Shown: piece by piece, positions 52,641 through 60,961 of the stretch
How positions within the stretch are numbered: the first letter of the stretch is position 1
How the letters are laid out: each line of letters opens with the position of its first letter
From: G965213525 sp965213525
Lineage (GTDB): Bacteria; Actinomycetota; Acidimicrobiia; Acidimicrobiales; Poriferisodalaceae
Assembly (NCBI GenBank): GCA_965213525.1
Contig: OZ243889.1
Span: 1,674,001 to 1,738,000 of the forward strand
Length of the DNA: 64,000 bases
Reading direction: 5' to 3'
Program-made: the position numbers and the translations under genes
Notes under the pieces: model-generated
Seen by the model: only the letters and a program-made list of their open reading frames with translations
What the model was told of the DNA's origin: nothing
Databases searched by the model: none

Positions 52641-53938
52641 GAGGAGATCTCCCGCTCGAGACGTCGAGCGAGGTGGTCGTGCACGGCCTCGGCCACCTCG
52701 ACGACGCCGAGCTCGTCGAGGACCTCGTCGAAGAAGCCCAGCACGACGAGCCGTTCGGCCACCGCCGGGGGCACGCCGCGGCTCTCGAGGTAGAAGCGGT
52801 GGTCGGCATCGATGGGCCCGATGGCCGAGGCGTGGGAGCAGCGCACGTCGTTGTTCTCGATCTCGAGGTTGGGCACCGATTCGGCCCAGGCGTGCTCGGA
52901 CAACTTGATGTTGCGGTTCGTCTGGAACGCATCCACGTCGCTGGCGTCGGCGGCGATGCGGATGTTGCCCGTGTAGACGCTGTGGGACCGGCCACCGACC
53001 GCCCCCTTGAACAGCAGGTCGCTGCGGGTGTGGGGGGCCAGGTGGTCTTGCACCGTGCGCAGGTCGAGCATCTGGTCGCCCTCGCCGAAGTAGACGCTGC
53101 GAACGTCGGCTCGCGCCCCGGGGGCGGCGATGCGGGTGTCGATGCGCAGGCGGGCGTAGTCGCCGCCGAGGGCGATGACCGACACCGTGAGGTGAGCCTG
53201 TTCACCCACCGTGGCCACGAGCGTGGCGAGCTGCCACATCTGGGCGCCGACGTCTTGGACCACCACGTGGGAGAGCTCGGCTCCTGCGCGGACGATGAGC
53301 TCGGTGACCGGGGTGGCGAGGGCTCGCACCTCAGCCGAGCGGTGCACCTCGATGACCGTGGCCACCGATCCGGCGCCGCCCTCGACGACCAGGCGGGCTG
53401 CGCTGGTGGCGGCATCGGTGAGCGACGTGATCCTCACGAGCACCGGCTGATCGAGGCGCACGCCGTCTGGCACCCGCACGACGACCGGACCGGGCGACAG
53501 GGCAGCAGCAGCAGCGGTGAAGCGGTCGAAGGGCTCGCTGATGGCGACACCGAGCAGGCCCGGGTCGGCGTCGAGGTCGCCAGCGCCGACGACGGACAGG
53601 CCGAGCCCTCGGGCGTGGTCGGAGAGGGTGATCGACACGACGTGGCCGTCGACCACCTCGACGACGGCGCCAGGATCGGTGATCGGGGCGAGGTCGCCAC
53701 CGGTGGGCGCTCCCACCGAGGTGCCCGAGGCGTTCGTGGTGCCTGAGCCCGCAGGGGGGTCGGGGACCTGGTCGAAGTCGTCGAGGTCCAGCTCGTCGAT
53801 GCGGCTGTAGCGCCAGATCTCGTCGTCGGCGGTCGGCATCGCCGCAGCGTCGGCGTGCTCAGCGGCAGACCGTCGGTGCTCGACCAGCCAGTCGGGACCG
53901 CCGAGCGCCGCGGCGCGTTCGACGTGGGTCTTGTGCAC
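52637..53938 (-). CDS. sufD: SufD scaffold subunit
   Basis: A 433-aa SufB/SufD-family protein forming the right-handed beta-helix scaffold with SufB. Characteristic segments are ADDEIWRYSRIDELDLDDFD near the N-terminus and, towards the end, SDLLFKGAVGGRSHSVYTGNIRI, DAFQTNRNIKLSEHAWAESVPNLEIENNDVRCSHASAIGPID and RFYLESRGVPPAVAERLVVLGFF. The His in CSHASAIG corresponds to the conserved SufD histidine. The GTG follows AGGAGGAC. It is the first gene of the coupled sufD-Rieske-sufC trio. Confidence 0.93.
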   Translation of the reverse strand: MHKTHVERAAALGGPDWLVEHRRSAAEHADAAAMPTADDEIWRYSRIDELDLDDFDQVPDPPAGSGTTNASGTSVGAPTGGDLAPITDPGAVVEVVDGHVVSITLSDHARGLGLSVVGAGDLDADPGLLGVAISEPFDRFTAAAAALSPGPVVVRVPDGVRLDQPVLVRITSLTDAATSAARLVVEGGAGSVATVIEVHRSAEVRALATPVTELIVRAGAELSHVVVQDVGAQMWQLATLVATVGEQAHLTVSVIALGGDYARLRIDTRIAAPGARADVRSVYFGEGDQMLDLRTVQDHLAPHTRSDLLFKGAVGGRSHSVYTGNIRIAADASDVDAFQTNRNIKLSEHAWAESVPNLEIENNDVRCSHASAIGPIDADHRFYLESRGVPPAVAERLVVLGFFDEVLDELGVVEVAEAVHDHLARRLEREISS

Positions 53939-54037
53939 GACGGGCGTCCTCCTCGTGTCGACGGGGGCTCGGCGGCGCCGGGGCGACCCGCGGTGGATCC
54001 TACCCGTGACCCATCGAGTCCCGGGTGGGCGGCGCCC

Positions 54038-54394
54038 TCAGCGGCGGCGCAGGCGCCGGAACAGGCCCCGCAGACCGCGGCGGCTGGCGGCGCGGTCTGC
54101 TTCGATCTCGGCCAGGACGCGGGGGCCGGCATCGTTGACGATGTCCTCGGCTGAGTCCAAGAGGGCGGCGATGGAGTCATCGGAGCCGACGCTGGCGGGT
54201 TCGGCGACGTCGAGGTCGGGTTGCAGGCTGCCGTAGTGCCACCCACCGTCGATGACCCGGGGGGTGAAGCTCTCACACACCTCGGGGCATCGCCACGGCG
54301 CCTCGGGGGCGAGATCGAGGTCGCACTTGCGGACCGTGTCGCCGTTGGGATAGCTCCGGCTCTCGTAGTGGCGGCAGTTGATCCGCATGGGCAT
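54038..54394 (-). CDS. Small four-cysteine protein within the SUF locus
   Basis: A 118-aa protein, family not recognised. The first ~50 residues hold four cysteines: C7 (INCRHYES), C24 (VRKCDLDL), C36 and C40 (WRCPEVCESF), with a histidine beside the first. The spacing C-x16-C-x11-C-x3-C could bind zinc or an Fe-S cluster. The rest is an acidic helix and a strongly basic tail (RRGLRGLFRRLRRR). It lies between a GGDEF-EAL gene and sufD on the same strand. CAGAAT 6 nt before the ATG may be a weak -10 element. Confidence 0.65.
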   Translation of the reverse strand: MPMRINCRHYESRSYPNGDTVRKCDLDLAPEAPWRCPEVCESFTPRVIDGGWHYGSLQPDLDVAEPASVGSDDSIAALLDSAEDIVNDAGPRVLAEIEADRAASRRGLRGLFRRLRRR

Positions 54395-54433
54395 GGCCCG
54401 ATTCTGCCGGGCCGACGGGCGCTCGCAACCGCA

Positions 54434-57415
54434 TCAGGTCGAGGTGAGCACCGCGCCCGGGGCGCCGCCGTCCCCACGGCCGGGCGGCTGCTCCGCGCGA
54501 CGTCGGATCTCCGCGGCGAACATCGGGGCGGGCAACGCCTTGGACCACCACCAACCCTGGGCGGTGCGGGCACCGGCTCGGCGTACGAGGTCGAGCTGGG
54601 CGACGTCCTCCACGCCCTGGGGGATGACCTCGATGCCGAACGCCGATGCCAGGTCGATGAGACCGCCGAGGGCCTCGCACGCCTCCCGGGTGACCCCGGC
54701 GATGGATGCCCGGTCGACCTTGACCGCCGTCGCCCCCAACCGGCGCAGGCCCAGCACCGACCGGTCACCGACGGTGTGGTCGTCCACGACGATCGAGACC
54801 CCTTCGCCGCGCAGCGTCGCCAGGTCATCGAGCGTCCCGGGGTCAGCGGGCAGTCCCTGGCGCTCGGACAGCTCGAGCCCGAGACGCCGGGGCGACACAC
54901 CTGCGGCGCCGAGGTGCTCGAAGACGATGGCGCTCATCCGCCCCGGCGCCAGCTGGGCTGGGCGGGTGTTGAGCGTGAGCACCAGCTCGGGGACATCTCG
55001 CAGGTCGTCCAGGATGGCAACCCCCAATCCGACGACCTCAGACCACAGCTCCTCGGCCATGCCCGATCGCTCGGCCACGCCGAGGAACTCATCGGGCAGG
55101 CTCAGCCGTCCGTCGCGCCGCCACCGCAGCAACCCCTCGGCCCCCACCCACCCGTCGGTGGCGACGTCGACGACGGGCTGCAGCCACAGCTCGAGCTCTC
55201 CCCCGCTCAGGGCGCCAGCGAACGCGGCGCGCTCGCTGCTGCGACGGTCGCGACGGGGGGCGGCCGTGGCGTCGAAGGTGCGCAGCTGGTTGCGTCCGGC
55301 CTCCTTCGCCTCGTACATGGCCTCGTCGGCCTGGCGCATCAGCTGATCGGTGTCGACCTCGCCGCGACGGGCCGTGGACATGCCGACGCTCGCCCCGATC
55401 CGGGCCGGTCCTCCTGCGACCTCGTACGGCAGCGCCACGATCTCGACGATGCGCTCGGCGACGCTCCGAGCACGGTCGTCGGCGGCGTCGAGGACGACGA
55501 CGAACTCGTCACCACCGATCCGTCCGACGACGTCATCGGGACGCACCACCGAGCGCAGGCGGCGGGTCACCTCGATGAGCACCTCGTCCCCCCCAGCGTG
55601 TCCCAGGCGGTCGTTGACGGCCTTGAAGTGGTCGAGATCGACGAACAGCAGCGCCACGGTCCCGTTGGTGGTGGTGCTGAGCAGCTCGGTCAGGTGGTCG
55701 TGGACGAGGCAGCGGTTGGGCAGACCGGTCAGGCCGTCGTGGGTGGCGTCGTGGGCGAGCTGCTCCTCGATGCGCTTGCGATCGGAGATGTCACGGACGA
55801 CGTAGGTGCGCACGAAGCCCGAGGCGACCAGGACCGATCCGGTCGACACCAACGCCGGCAGGGTCGTGCCGTCGGCGACCCTCACGACGGCCTCGCCGGG
55901 CCCGTCCGCCGAGCTGTCGATGACGAGCAGCTGATCGAGCGGGCACCCGACCACATCGAGACCGAACAGGCGGCTGGCCGCCCCGTTGGCCGACAGCACG
56001 AGGTCGCGCTCGTCGACAACGACGATGGCCTCTGACGCCGTCTCGACCACCAACCGGTGCAGCTCCTCGCTGTCGTGGAGCTGACGAGAGGTCTCTCGCA
56101 CCCGTTCGAGGGTGCGAGCCAGGGCGGCGGTGACCGGGCCCGAGGCGGTCAGTTGCGACGACTGCTCGCCCGGACGCTGCTCGACCATCGCCTCGGCCTC
56201 GGACTCGACCAGCTGGAGGGCCTCGGCCAGCGACACGAGCGTCTGACCGAGCACCCCGATCTCGTCGTCGTGGTGGTCCCCGGGTGCGGGGGCGTCGAGA
56301 TCGCCGACGGCCAGACGGCCGGCGTAGTCGACGAGCTCGCGGATGCGGCGCTCGAGCCAGCTGGCCACGGTCAACGCCACCGTCAGGGCGATGACGATGG
56401 CCCCGATGACCGAGGCGGTGACGACGGCGACCGCGCCCCGAGCCTTGTTGGCTGAGGCCACGGCCTCGTCGCGCAGCGGCGTGAGGAGGGCGTCGCGAGC
56501 GTCGACGAGGGCGGCGTCGACCTCGCCGGCCAGGTTGAACATGACGAGGGCACGGGCGACCGGCGACGGGGCGCCGGGTTCGCGGACGAACTGGATCCAC
56601 CCTGCGTAGGCCGGTGAGCTGGCCCGTTCGGGGCCCAGCCCTGCGTTCGCCGCGACCTGGGGGGCCAGGGCGCTCACGTTGGCGAGGTGCTCGTCCTGGC
56701 GCCTCGCGACGCCGCCGAGGCGCACGGCGTCGACGTCGGCCCCGGGGGTCAGGGTCGCCGTCGAGCGCAGCGAGGCCTCTTCACTGAAGGTGGTCATGAC
56801 GTCGATGACCGAGGCGAGGGCGAGCGCCCGCCGGTCGGTGCCGTCCAACAGCACGTCGAGCACCTCGCCGAGATCGTCTCTGGCCACGTCGAACTGGATC
56901 GTGGCTGGAGCGCCGGGGGCTTCCCCGGTCAGCGCCGCCCGGGCACGGGGGAGGCCCTCGGTGACGCGACCGAACACGTCGTCGAGTCGAGCCGCCACGT
57001 CAGCCGGCAGGTGGGGGCGCTGTGCGTCGAGGTGCTCGGCGGCCGTGTCGAGCTGATGGGTGGCGTCGTCGACGAACGCCGAGAGGTAGTCGCGCCCGAG
57101 CCGTCGCACGCCGGGGGTCGCCACGCCCGGCGTCGCCTCGGCCAACAATGCAGCGTCGGCCCTGGTGATCGGGGTGCCCGTCTCGGAACGGAGGGCGTCG
57201 TAGCTGTCGATGGCGGTGGCCAGACGCCCGACGGCCAGAGCGAGGTCGCCGGTGACCACGGCGGTGTCCACGGCCGCAGACGCTTGCAGGGCCCGGTCCT
57301 CCCGCTCGTGCTCGGCGGTGATGCGAGTGACCCCGAGGCCCGCCGCCAAAAGCATGGGCAGCGCGACGACGAACAACAGGAAGCGGCGGAGGCGGGGCCG
57401 CCACGATCTCGACAC
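54434..57415 (-). CDS. Membrane GGDEF protein with divergent EAL domain
   Basis: A 993-aa protein. A membrane helix at ~10-30, a large extracytoplasmic helical domain to ~310, a second helix ~320-345, HAMP (~346-400), PAS (~445-570), GGDEF (~575-730, intact GGDEF at 634-638) and an EAL-like domain (~745-970). The EAL domain is unusual: EGLLRW instead of EAL, ELSERQ instead of ELTES, VDDHTVGDRS instead of DDFGTGYSS, and IPQGVED instead of VAEGVE. The Asn in LTLNT, the DD pair and the Lys in VKVDRAS remain. It may be a cyclase with a weak, inactive or sensory EAL domain. It is 89 nt downstream of sufB. Confidence 0.92.
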   Translation of the reverse strand: MSRSWRPRLRRFLLFVVALPMLLAAGLGVTRITAEHEREDRALQASAAVDTAVVTGDLALAVGRLATAIDSYDALRSETGTPITRADAALLAEATPGVATPGVRRLGRDYLSAFVDDATHQLDTAAEHLDAQRPHLPADVAARLDDVFGRVTEGLPRARAALTGEAPGAPATIQFDVARDDLGEVLDVLLDGTDRRALALASVIDVMTTFSEEASLRSTATLTPGADVDAVRLGGVARRQDEHLANVSALAPQVAANAGLGPERASSPAYAGWIQFVREPGAPSPVARALVMFNLAGEVDAALVDARDALLTPLRDEAVASANKARGAVAVVTASVIGAIVIALTVALTVASWLERRIRELVDYAGRLAVGDLDAPAPGDHHDDEIGVLGQTLVSLAEALQLVESEAEAMVEQRPGEQSSQLTASGPVTAALARTLERVRETSRQLHDSEELHRLVVETASEAIVVVDERDLVLSANGAASRLFGLDVVGCPLDQLLVIDSSADGPGEAVVRVADGTTLPALVSTGSVLVASGFVRTYVVRDISDRKRIEEQLAHDATHDGLTGLPNRCLVHDHLTELLSTTTNGTVALLFVDLDHFKAVNDRLGHAGGDEVLIEVTRRLRSVVRPDDVVGRIGGDEFVVVLDAADDRARSVAERIVEIVALPYEVAGGPARIGASVGMSTARRGEVDTDQLMRQADEAMYEAKEAGRNQLRTFDATAAPRRDRRSSERAAFAGALSGGELELWLQPVVDVATDGWVGAEGLLRWRRDGRLSLPDEFLGVAERSGMAEELWSEVVGLGVAILDDLRDVPELVLTLNTRPAQLAPGRMSAIVFEHLGAAGVSPRRLGLELSERQGLPADPGTLDDLATLRGEGVSIVVDDHTVGDRSVLGLRRLGATAVKVDRASIAGVTREACEALGGLIDLASAFGIEVIPQGVEDVAQLDLVRRAGARTAQGWWWSKALPAPMFAAEIRRRAEQPPGRGDGGAPGAVLTST

Positions 57416-57504
57416 CTCACCCCATCGGCGCTGCGAGGCCAGTGATGAGGCAGGTCAGGGCTAGCCCGCGACGACGGGTGAGGTGCCGCCGGATGGCCCC
57501 CGGC

Positions 57505-58902
57505 TCAGCCGATGCTGCCCTCCATCTGCAGCTCGATCAGCCGCGACCACTCGACCGCGTACTCCATCGGCAGGGTGCGGGTGACGGGCTCGATGAACCC
57601 GTTGACCACCATGCCCATGGCCTGCTCCTCGGTGAGCCCCCGGCTCATCAGGTAGAAGAGCTGCTCGTCGGCCACCCGCGACACCGTGGCCTCGTGGCCG
57701 ATCTCGGCATCGCGCTCGCCGATCTCCTGGTACGGGTAGGTGTCGCTGCGGCTGTGGTCGTCCAGCAGCAGGGCGTCGCACTGGACGTGGCTGCGGCAGC
57801 CGTCAGCACCCTCCTCGACCCGGACCAGCCCGCGGTACGACGTGCGCCCGCCGTCCTTGGAGATCGACTTCGAGACGATCTTGGACGTGGTGTTCGGGGC
57901 GGCGTGGACCATCTTGGCCCCGGTGTCTTGGTGCTGGCCCTCGCCGGCGTAGGCCACCGACAGCACCTCGCCCGAGGCACCCTCGCCGAGCAGGTAGACC
58001 GCCGGGTACTTCATGGTGAGGCGCGATCCGATGTTGCCGTCGATCCACTCGACGTGGGCGCCGGCGTGGGCGGCGGCTCGCTTGGTGACCAGGTTGAACA
58101 CGTTGGACGACCAGTTCTGGATCGTCGTGTAGGTGATGCGGCTGCCCGGGAGGGCCACGAGCTCGACCACCGCGGAATGCAGCGAGTCCGAGGTGTACAC
58201 CGGGGCCGAGCAGCCCTCGATGTAGTGCACCTTGGCGCCCTCGTCAGCGATGATCAGCGTCCGCTCGAACTGGCCCATGTTCTCGGCGTTGATGCGGAAG
58301 TACGCCTGCAGCGGCATCTCGACCTCGACGCCGGGCGGGACGTAGATGAACGAGCCGCCCGACCACACCGCGCTGTTGAGCGCAGAGAACTTGTTGTCGC
58401 CCGGCGGGATGATCTTGCCGAACCACCTGCGGACCACATCGGGGTGCTCGCGCACCGCCCCGTCCATGTCGAGGAACAGCACGCCCTGGGCCTCGAGGTC
58501 CTCACGGTTCTTGTGGTACACGACCTCGGACTCGTACTGAGCGGTCACCCCGGCCAGGTACTTGCGCTCGGCCTCGGGGATGCCGAGCTTCTCGTAGGTC
58601 TGCTTGACCGAGTCGGGCAGCTCGTCCCAGGCGTCGACCTGACCGTCGGTCGGCTTGATGTAGTAGAAGATGTCGTCGAAGTAGATCTCGGACATGTCGC
58701 CGCCCCAGTTGGGCATCGGCTTGCGCTGGTACAGGCGGTACGAGCGGAGGCGGAAGTCGAGCATCCAATCGGGCTCGCCCTTCATCCACGACATCTCGCG
58801 GATGATCTCCTCGCTGAGGCCCCGCTTGGGCTTGTAGACGTAGTCCTCGGCGTCGCTCCAGCCCAGCTGGTAGCGGCTCAGATCCAGGGCGACGTCGGTC
58901 AC
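57505..58902 (-). CDS. sufB: SufB scaffold subunit
   Basis: A 465-aa SufB, core scaffold of the SufBCD complex. It shows the typical N-terminus (SEEIIREMSWMKGEPDWMLDFRLRSYR), MSEIYFDDIFYYIKPT, FGKIIPPGDNKFSALNSAVWSGGSFIYVPPGV, and ADGCRSHVQCDALLLDDHSRSDTYPY with the conserved cysteine near the SufB-SufD interface, ending in YLMSRGLTEEQAMGMVVNGFIEP. The GTG follows GAGGAG. The promoter upstream carries the shared SUF operator candidate. The next genes are a GGDEF-EAL protein and a four-Cys protein before sufD, which is unusual. Confidence 0.96.
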   Translation of the reverse strand: MTDVALDLSRYQLGWSDAEDYVYKPKRGLSEEIIREMSWMKGEPDWMLDFRLRSYRLYQRKPMPNWGGDMSEIYFDDIFYYIKPTDGQVDAWDELPDSVKQTYEKLGIPEAERKYLAGVTAQYESEVVYHKNREDLEAQGVLFLDMDGAVREHPDVVRRWFGKIIPPGDNKFSALNSAVWSGGSFIYVPPGVEVEMPLQAYFRINAENMGQFERTLIIADEGAKVHYIEGCSAPVYTSDSLHSAVVELVALPGSRITYTTIQNWSSNVFNLVTKRAAAHAGAHVEWIDGNIGSRLTMKYPAVYLLGEGASGEVLSVAYAGEGQHQDTGAKMVHAAPNTTSKIVSKSISKDGGRTSYRGLVRVEEGADGCRSHVQCDALLLDDHSRSDTYPYQEIGERDAEIGHEATVSRVADEQLFYLMSRGLTEEQAMGMVVNGFIEPVTRTLPMEYAVEWSRLIELQMEGSIG

Positions 58903-58927
58903 GGCGGGTCTCCTCGCAGGTGGGGCG

Positions 58928-58947
58928 GATTTCTCCTACGCAGATAG
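58928..58947. promoter_or_regulatory. Shared SUF operator candidate, sufB copy
   Basis: GATTTCTCCTACGCAGATAG on the plus strand, 15 of 20 identical to the site at 48378-48397. It overlaps the -10 element and likely start point of the sufB promoter, a good position for repression. Confidence 0.5.
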
Positions 58948-58949
58948 TA
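58944..58949 (-). promoter_or_regulatory. -10 element for sufB
   Basis: TACTAT on the minus strand, about 41 nt before the sufB GTG; gives a leader with the GAGGAG ribosome-binding site. Confidence 0.45.
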
Positions 58950-59036
58950 ACAACCCCGGTCGTGGCCGCCACGCCCCGAGGGGGCCCGATCGCCGGCCGC
59001 GGCGTCGCCGGCGGCGGTCAGCCCGCCCCCCGGCGC

Positions 59037-59876
59037 TCAGCCGCCCTCGCCATCGGGTGGGGCCACGAAGTCGACGAGCGACTCGACGGCGCCGACCAGC
59101 TCGGGCTCGAGGTCGGCGTAGCTCGACACCGAGCCGAGCACCTGGCGCCAGAAGGCCGCCGGCCCGTCGGTGACCCCGAGGCGGGCGAGCACCCCGTCCT
59201 TCCACGGCTCGCCCGGGGGCACGTCGGGCCAGGCGGCGATGCCGATCACGCTCGGCCGCACGGCCTGCCACACATCGACGAACGGGTGGCCGGCGATGCG
59301 CACCCACGGGTGGGTGGCAGTGTCGGCGATCCGACGTTCCTTGGACCCGGCGATCAGGTGGTCGAGCAGGACGCCCAGGCGACGCTCGGGCCCGGGACCG
59401 AAGGCTGCGACGACGTCGCGCAGTTCATCGGCACCGTCGAGCACCCCGACCACCACGCCCTCGGCACGCAGGTCATCACCCCAGATGCGCTCGATGAGCT
59501 CGGCGTCGTGGAGGCCTTCGACGAGCAGCCGGCTCGGTCGGGCTACACGGGTCTCGGTGACCTCCGGAGCGAGCGACCCCGACGCCGTCGCCGCACGGGG
59601 ACGGGGGGCAGCCGCCGGAGCCCGCAGCACGACGGGTCGGCCCGGCCGGTCGCCGAGGGAGAACGCCCCGGGCGCATCGTGGAACGTGCGCTGGCGACCC
59701 CGCTCGTCTCGCAGGACGACCAAGCCCTTGCCGAAGCGGACGAGGCGCCCGGTGAACCCCGAGGCGCGCTCGGTCAGCACCGTGCGGGCGTCGACCTCGA
59801 CGACCGGCACCGGGGGGCGCCGGGGGCGTCGTCGATCGGCGTCGAGCTCTTCGGCCTCCCAGCGAACCACCGCCAC
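59037..59876 (-). CDS. DUF3097 family protein
   Basis: A 279-aa protein recognised by LLVEGLHDAELIERIWGDDLRAEGVVVGVLDGADEL, ERRLGVLLDHLIAGSKERRIAD and GHPFVDVWQAVRPSVIGI, the defining segments of the actinobacterial DUF3097 family. VEG and the LDGAD/DH acidic residues give it a Toprim-like look, but no activity is established. It is 16 nt ahead of the nearest downstream stop context of the candidate nuclease gene (which reads toward it on the same strand), so it may be the last gene of that operon. Confidence 0.88.
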   Translation of the reverse strand: MAVVRWEAEELDADRRRPRRPPVPVVEVDARTVLTERASGFTGRLVRFGKGLVVLRDERGRQRTFHDAPGAFSLGDRPGRPVVLRAPAAAPRPRAATASGSLAPEVTETRVARPSRLLVEGLHDAELIERIWGDDLRAEGVVVGVLDGADELRDVVAAFGPGPERRLGVLLDHLIAGSKERRIADTATHPWVRIAGHPFVDVWQAVRPSVIGIAAWPDVPPGEPWKDGVLARLGVTDGPAAFWRQVLGSVSSYADLEPELVGAVESLVDFVAPPDGEGG

Positions 59877-59892
59877 CCAGGGTAGGAGCCGG

Positions 59893-60951
59893 CTACCACA
59901 GCGAGGGGGGATCCTCCGGCGCTTCGTCTTCGACGAGGGCCTCGTACCCGGGGACCTGGCGATGGGGGGTGTCGAGGTAGACCTTGGCCTCGGGCGCCTG
60001 GGCGAAGGGCCCGTGGCTCCAGCGGATCTCGACGTGGCCCCGCACCTCGCCGTCTCGTTCGAGGTGGTGGTCGATGTAGGTGGCCGTCCACCCGATGACG
60101 GCTTGACCGGCGGGACGGGCGGTGACGCTCAGGTCGCTGAAGCGGTAACGCTGACGCCAGTCCCACGGCGTGCCGATGCGAGCCACCAGCGGCGCTCGTC
60201 GCTCGTCGGTGCCGATGACGACGTAGGGCGCCCCGTAGATGCGCAGCAGGCGCCACAGCATGCGCTCACGCACCGCCCGGGTGGCGAGGCGGGCACGCCA
60301 CCGGGCGACGGTGCGCTCGGCCACCGCAGCGACGAGGGCGCCGTAGGCCTCGGTGACCTCGTGGCAGTCGTAGGCCTCGGGTCGGGCCCGCCGGGCGTCC
60401 TTGAGGCGGCGACGTGCGCGCGGGTCGAGCTCGGTGACCTCGGCCGGGGTGAGCGACTCGAGGCCGAGTACCCGGCGCGACGCCGCGTACAGGCGCTGGT
60501 GCTCGACGAGGGCCACCTCGGTGAACCAGTCGACGGCGGCCCGGGGGGCCGCTGAGGCCAGGAGCAGGTCGTCGAAGAGGCGCGGCGGGGCGGCGTTGTG
60601 CAGCACCTTCGAGCGGTACTTGCAGCTGACGAGCAGCACGTGATCGACCAGCAGATCGGCCGGGATGACGTCATCACCCGGTGAACGTCGGCCACCGGTC
60701 CACTCGATCAGCCCGGGGGCCCTTCCCCCCAGGCCCCCGCGCGCCTCGAGGAACGTCGTCCCCCGGTCGAAGGCCTCGGCGGCGTCGAGGGCGTGGGCCG
60801 GGTCGGCGACGAGATGATCGAGGCGCGCCCACCCGGCGCGACCGAGGTCGAGGCGGTGGCTGCGGTCGGCGACCGCGCCGGCCAGCCGCTCGTAGCCCAG
60901 GAGGCCGAGCGCCGTGCAGAGCTCGGTGACGACGGTGCGATCGGCGGGCAC
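59893..60951 (-). CDS. Candidate restriction endonuclease (PD-(D/E)xK-like)
   Basis: A 352-aa protein, not firmly assigned. Residues 95-125 read IPADLLVDHVLLVSCKYRSKVLHNAAP: an aspartate (D103) followed by a hydrophobic strand and SCK resembles the PD-(D/E)xK nuclease core with Ser in place of the acid (D...SxK). The following ...PPRLFDDLLLA is typical of nuclease cores handling branched or specific DNA. The rest is helical, Arg-rich, with a C-terminal beta region (RYRFSDLSVTARP...HVEIRWSHGPFA). The GTG at 60951 is 10 nt after the methyltransferase stop, the layout of a type II R-M pair. Confidence 0.6.
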   Translation of the reverse strand: MPADRTVVTELCTALGLLGYERLAGAVADRSHRLDLGRAGWARLDHLVADPAHALDAAEAFDRGTTFLEARGGLGGRAPGLIEWTGGRRSPGDDVIPADLLVDHVLLVSCKYRSKVLHNAAPPRLFDDLLLASAAPRAAVDWFTEVALVEHQRLYAASRRVLGLESLTPAEVTELDPRARRRLKDARRARPEAYDCHEVTEAYGALVAAVAERTVARWRARLATRAVRERMLWRLLRIYGAPYVVIGTDERRAPLVARIGTPWDWRQRYRFSDLSVTARPAGQAVIGWTATYIDHHLERDGEVRGHVEIRWSHGPFAQAPEAKVYLDTPHRQVPGYEALVEDEAPEDPPSLW

Positions 60952-60961
60952 GCGAGACGGC

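Noticed and set aside
54221..56035. 604-codon plus-strand open frame
   Set aside because: Antisense to the GGDEF-EAL gene with intact GGDEF motif.
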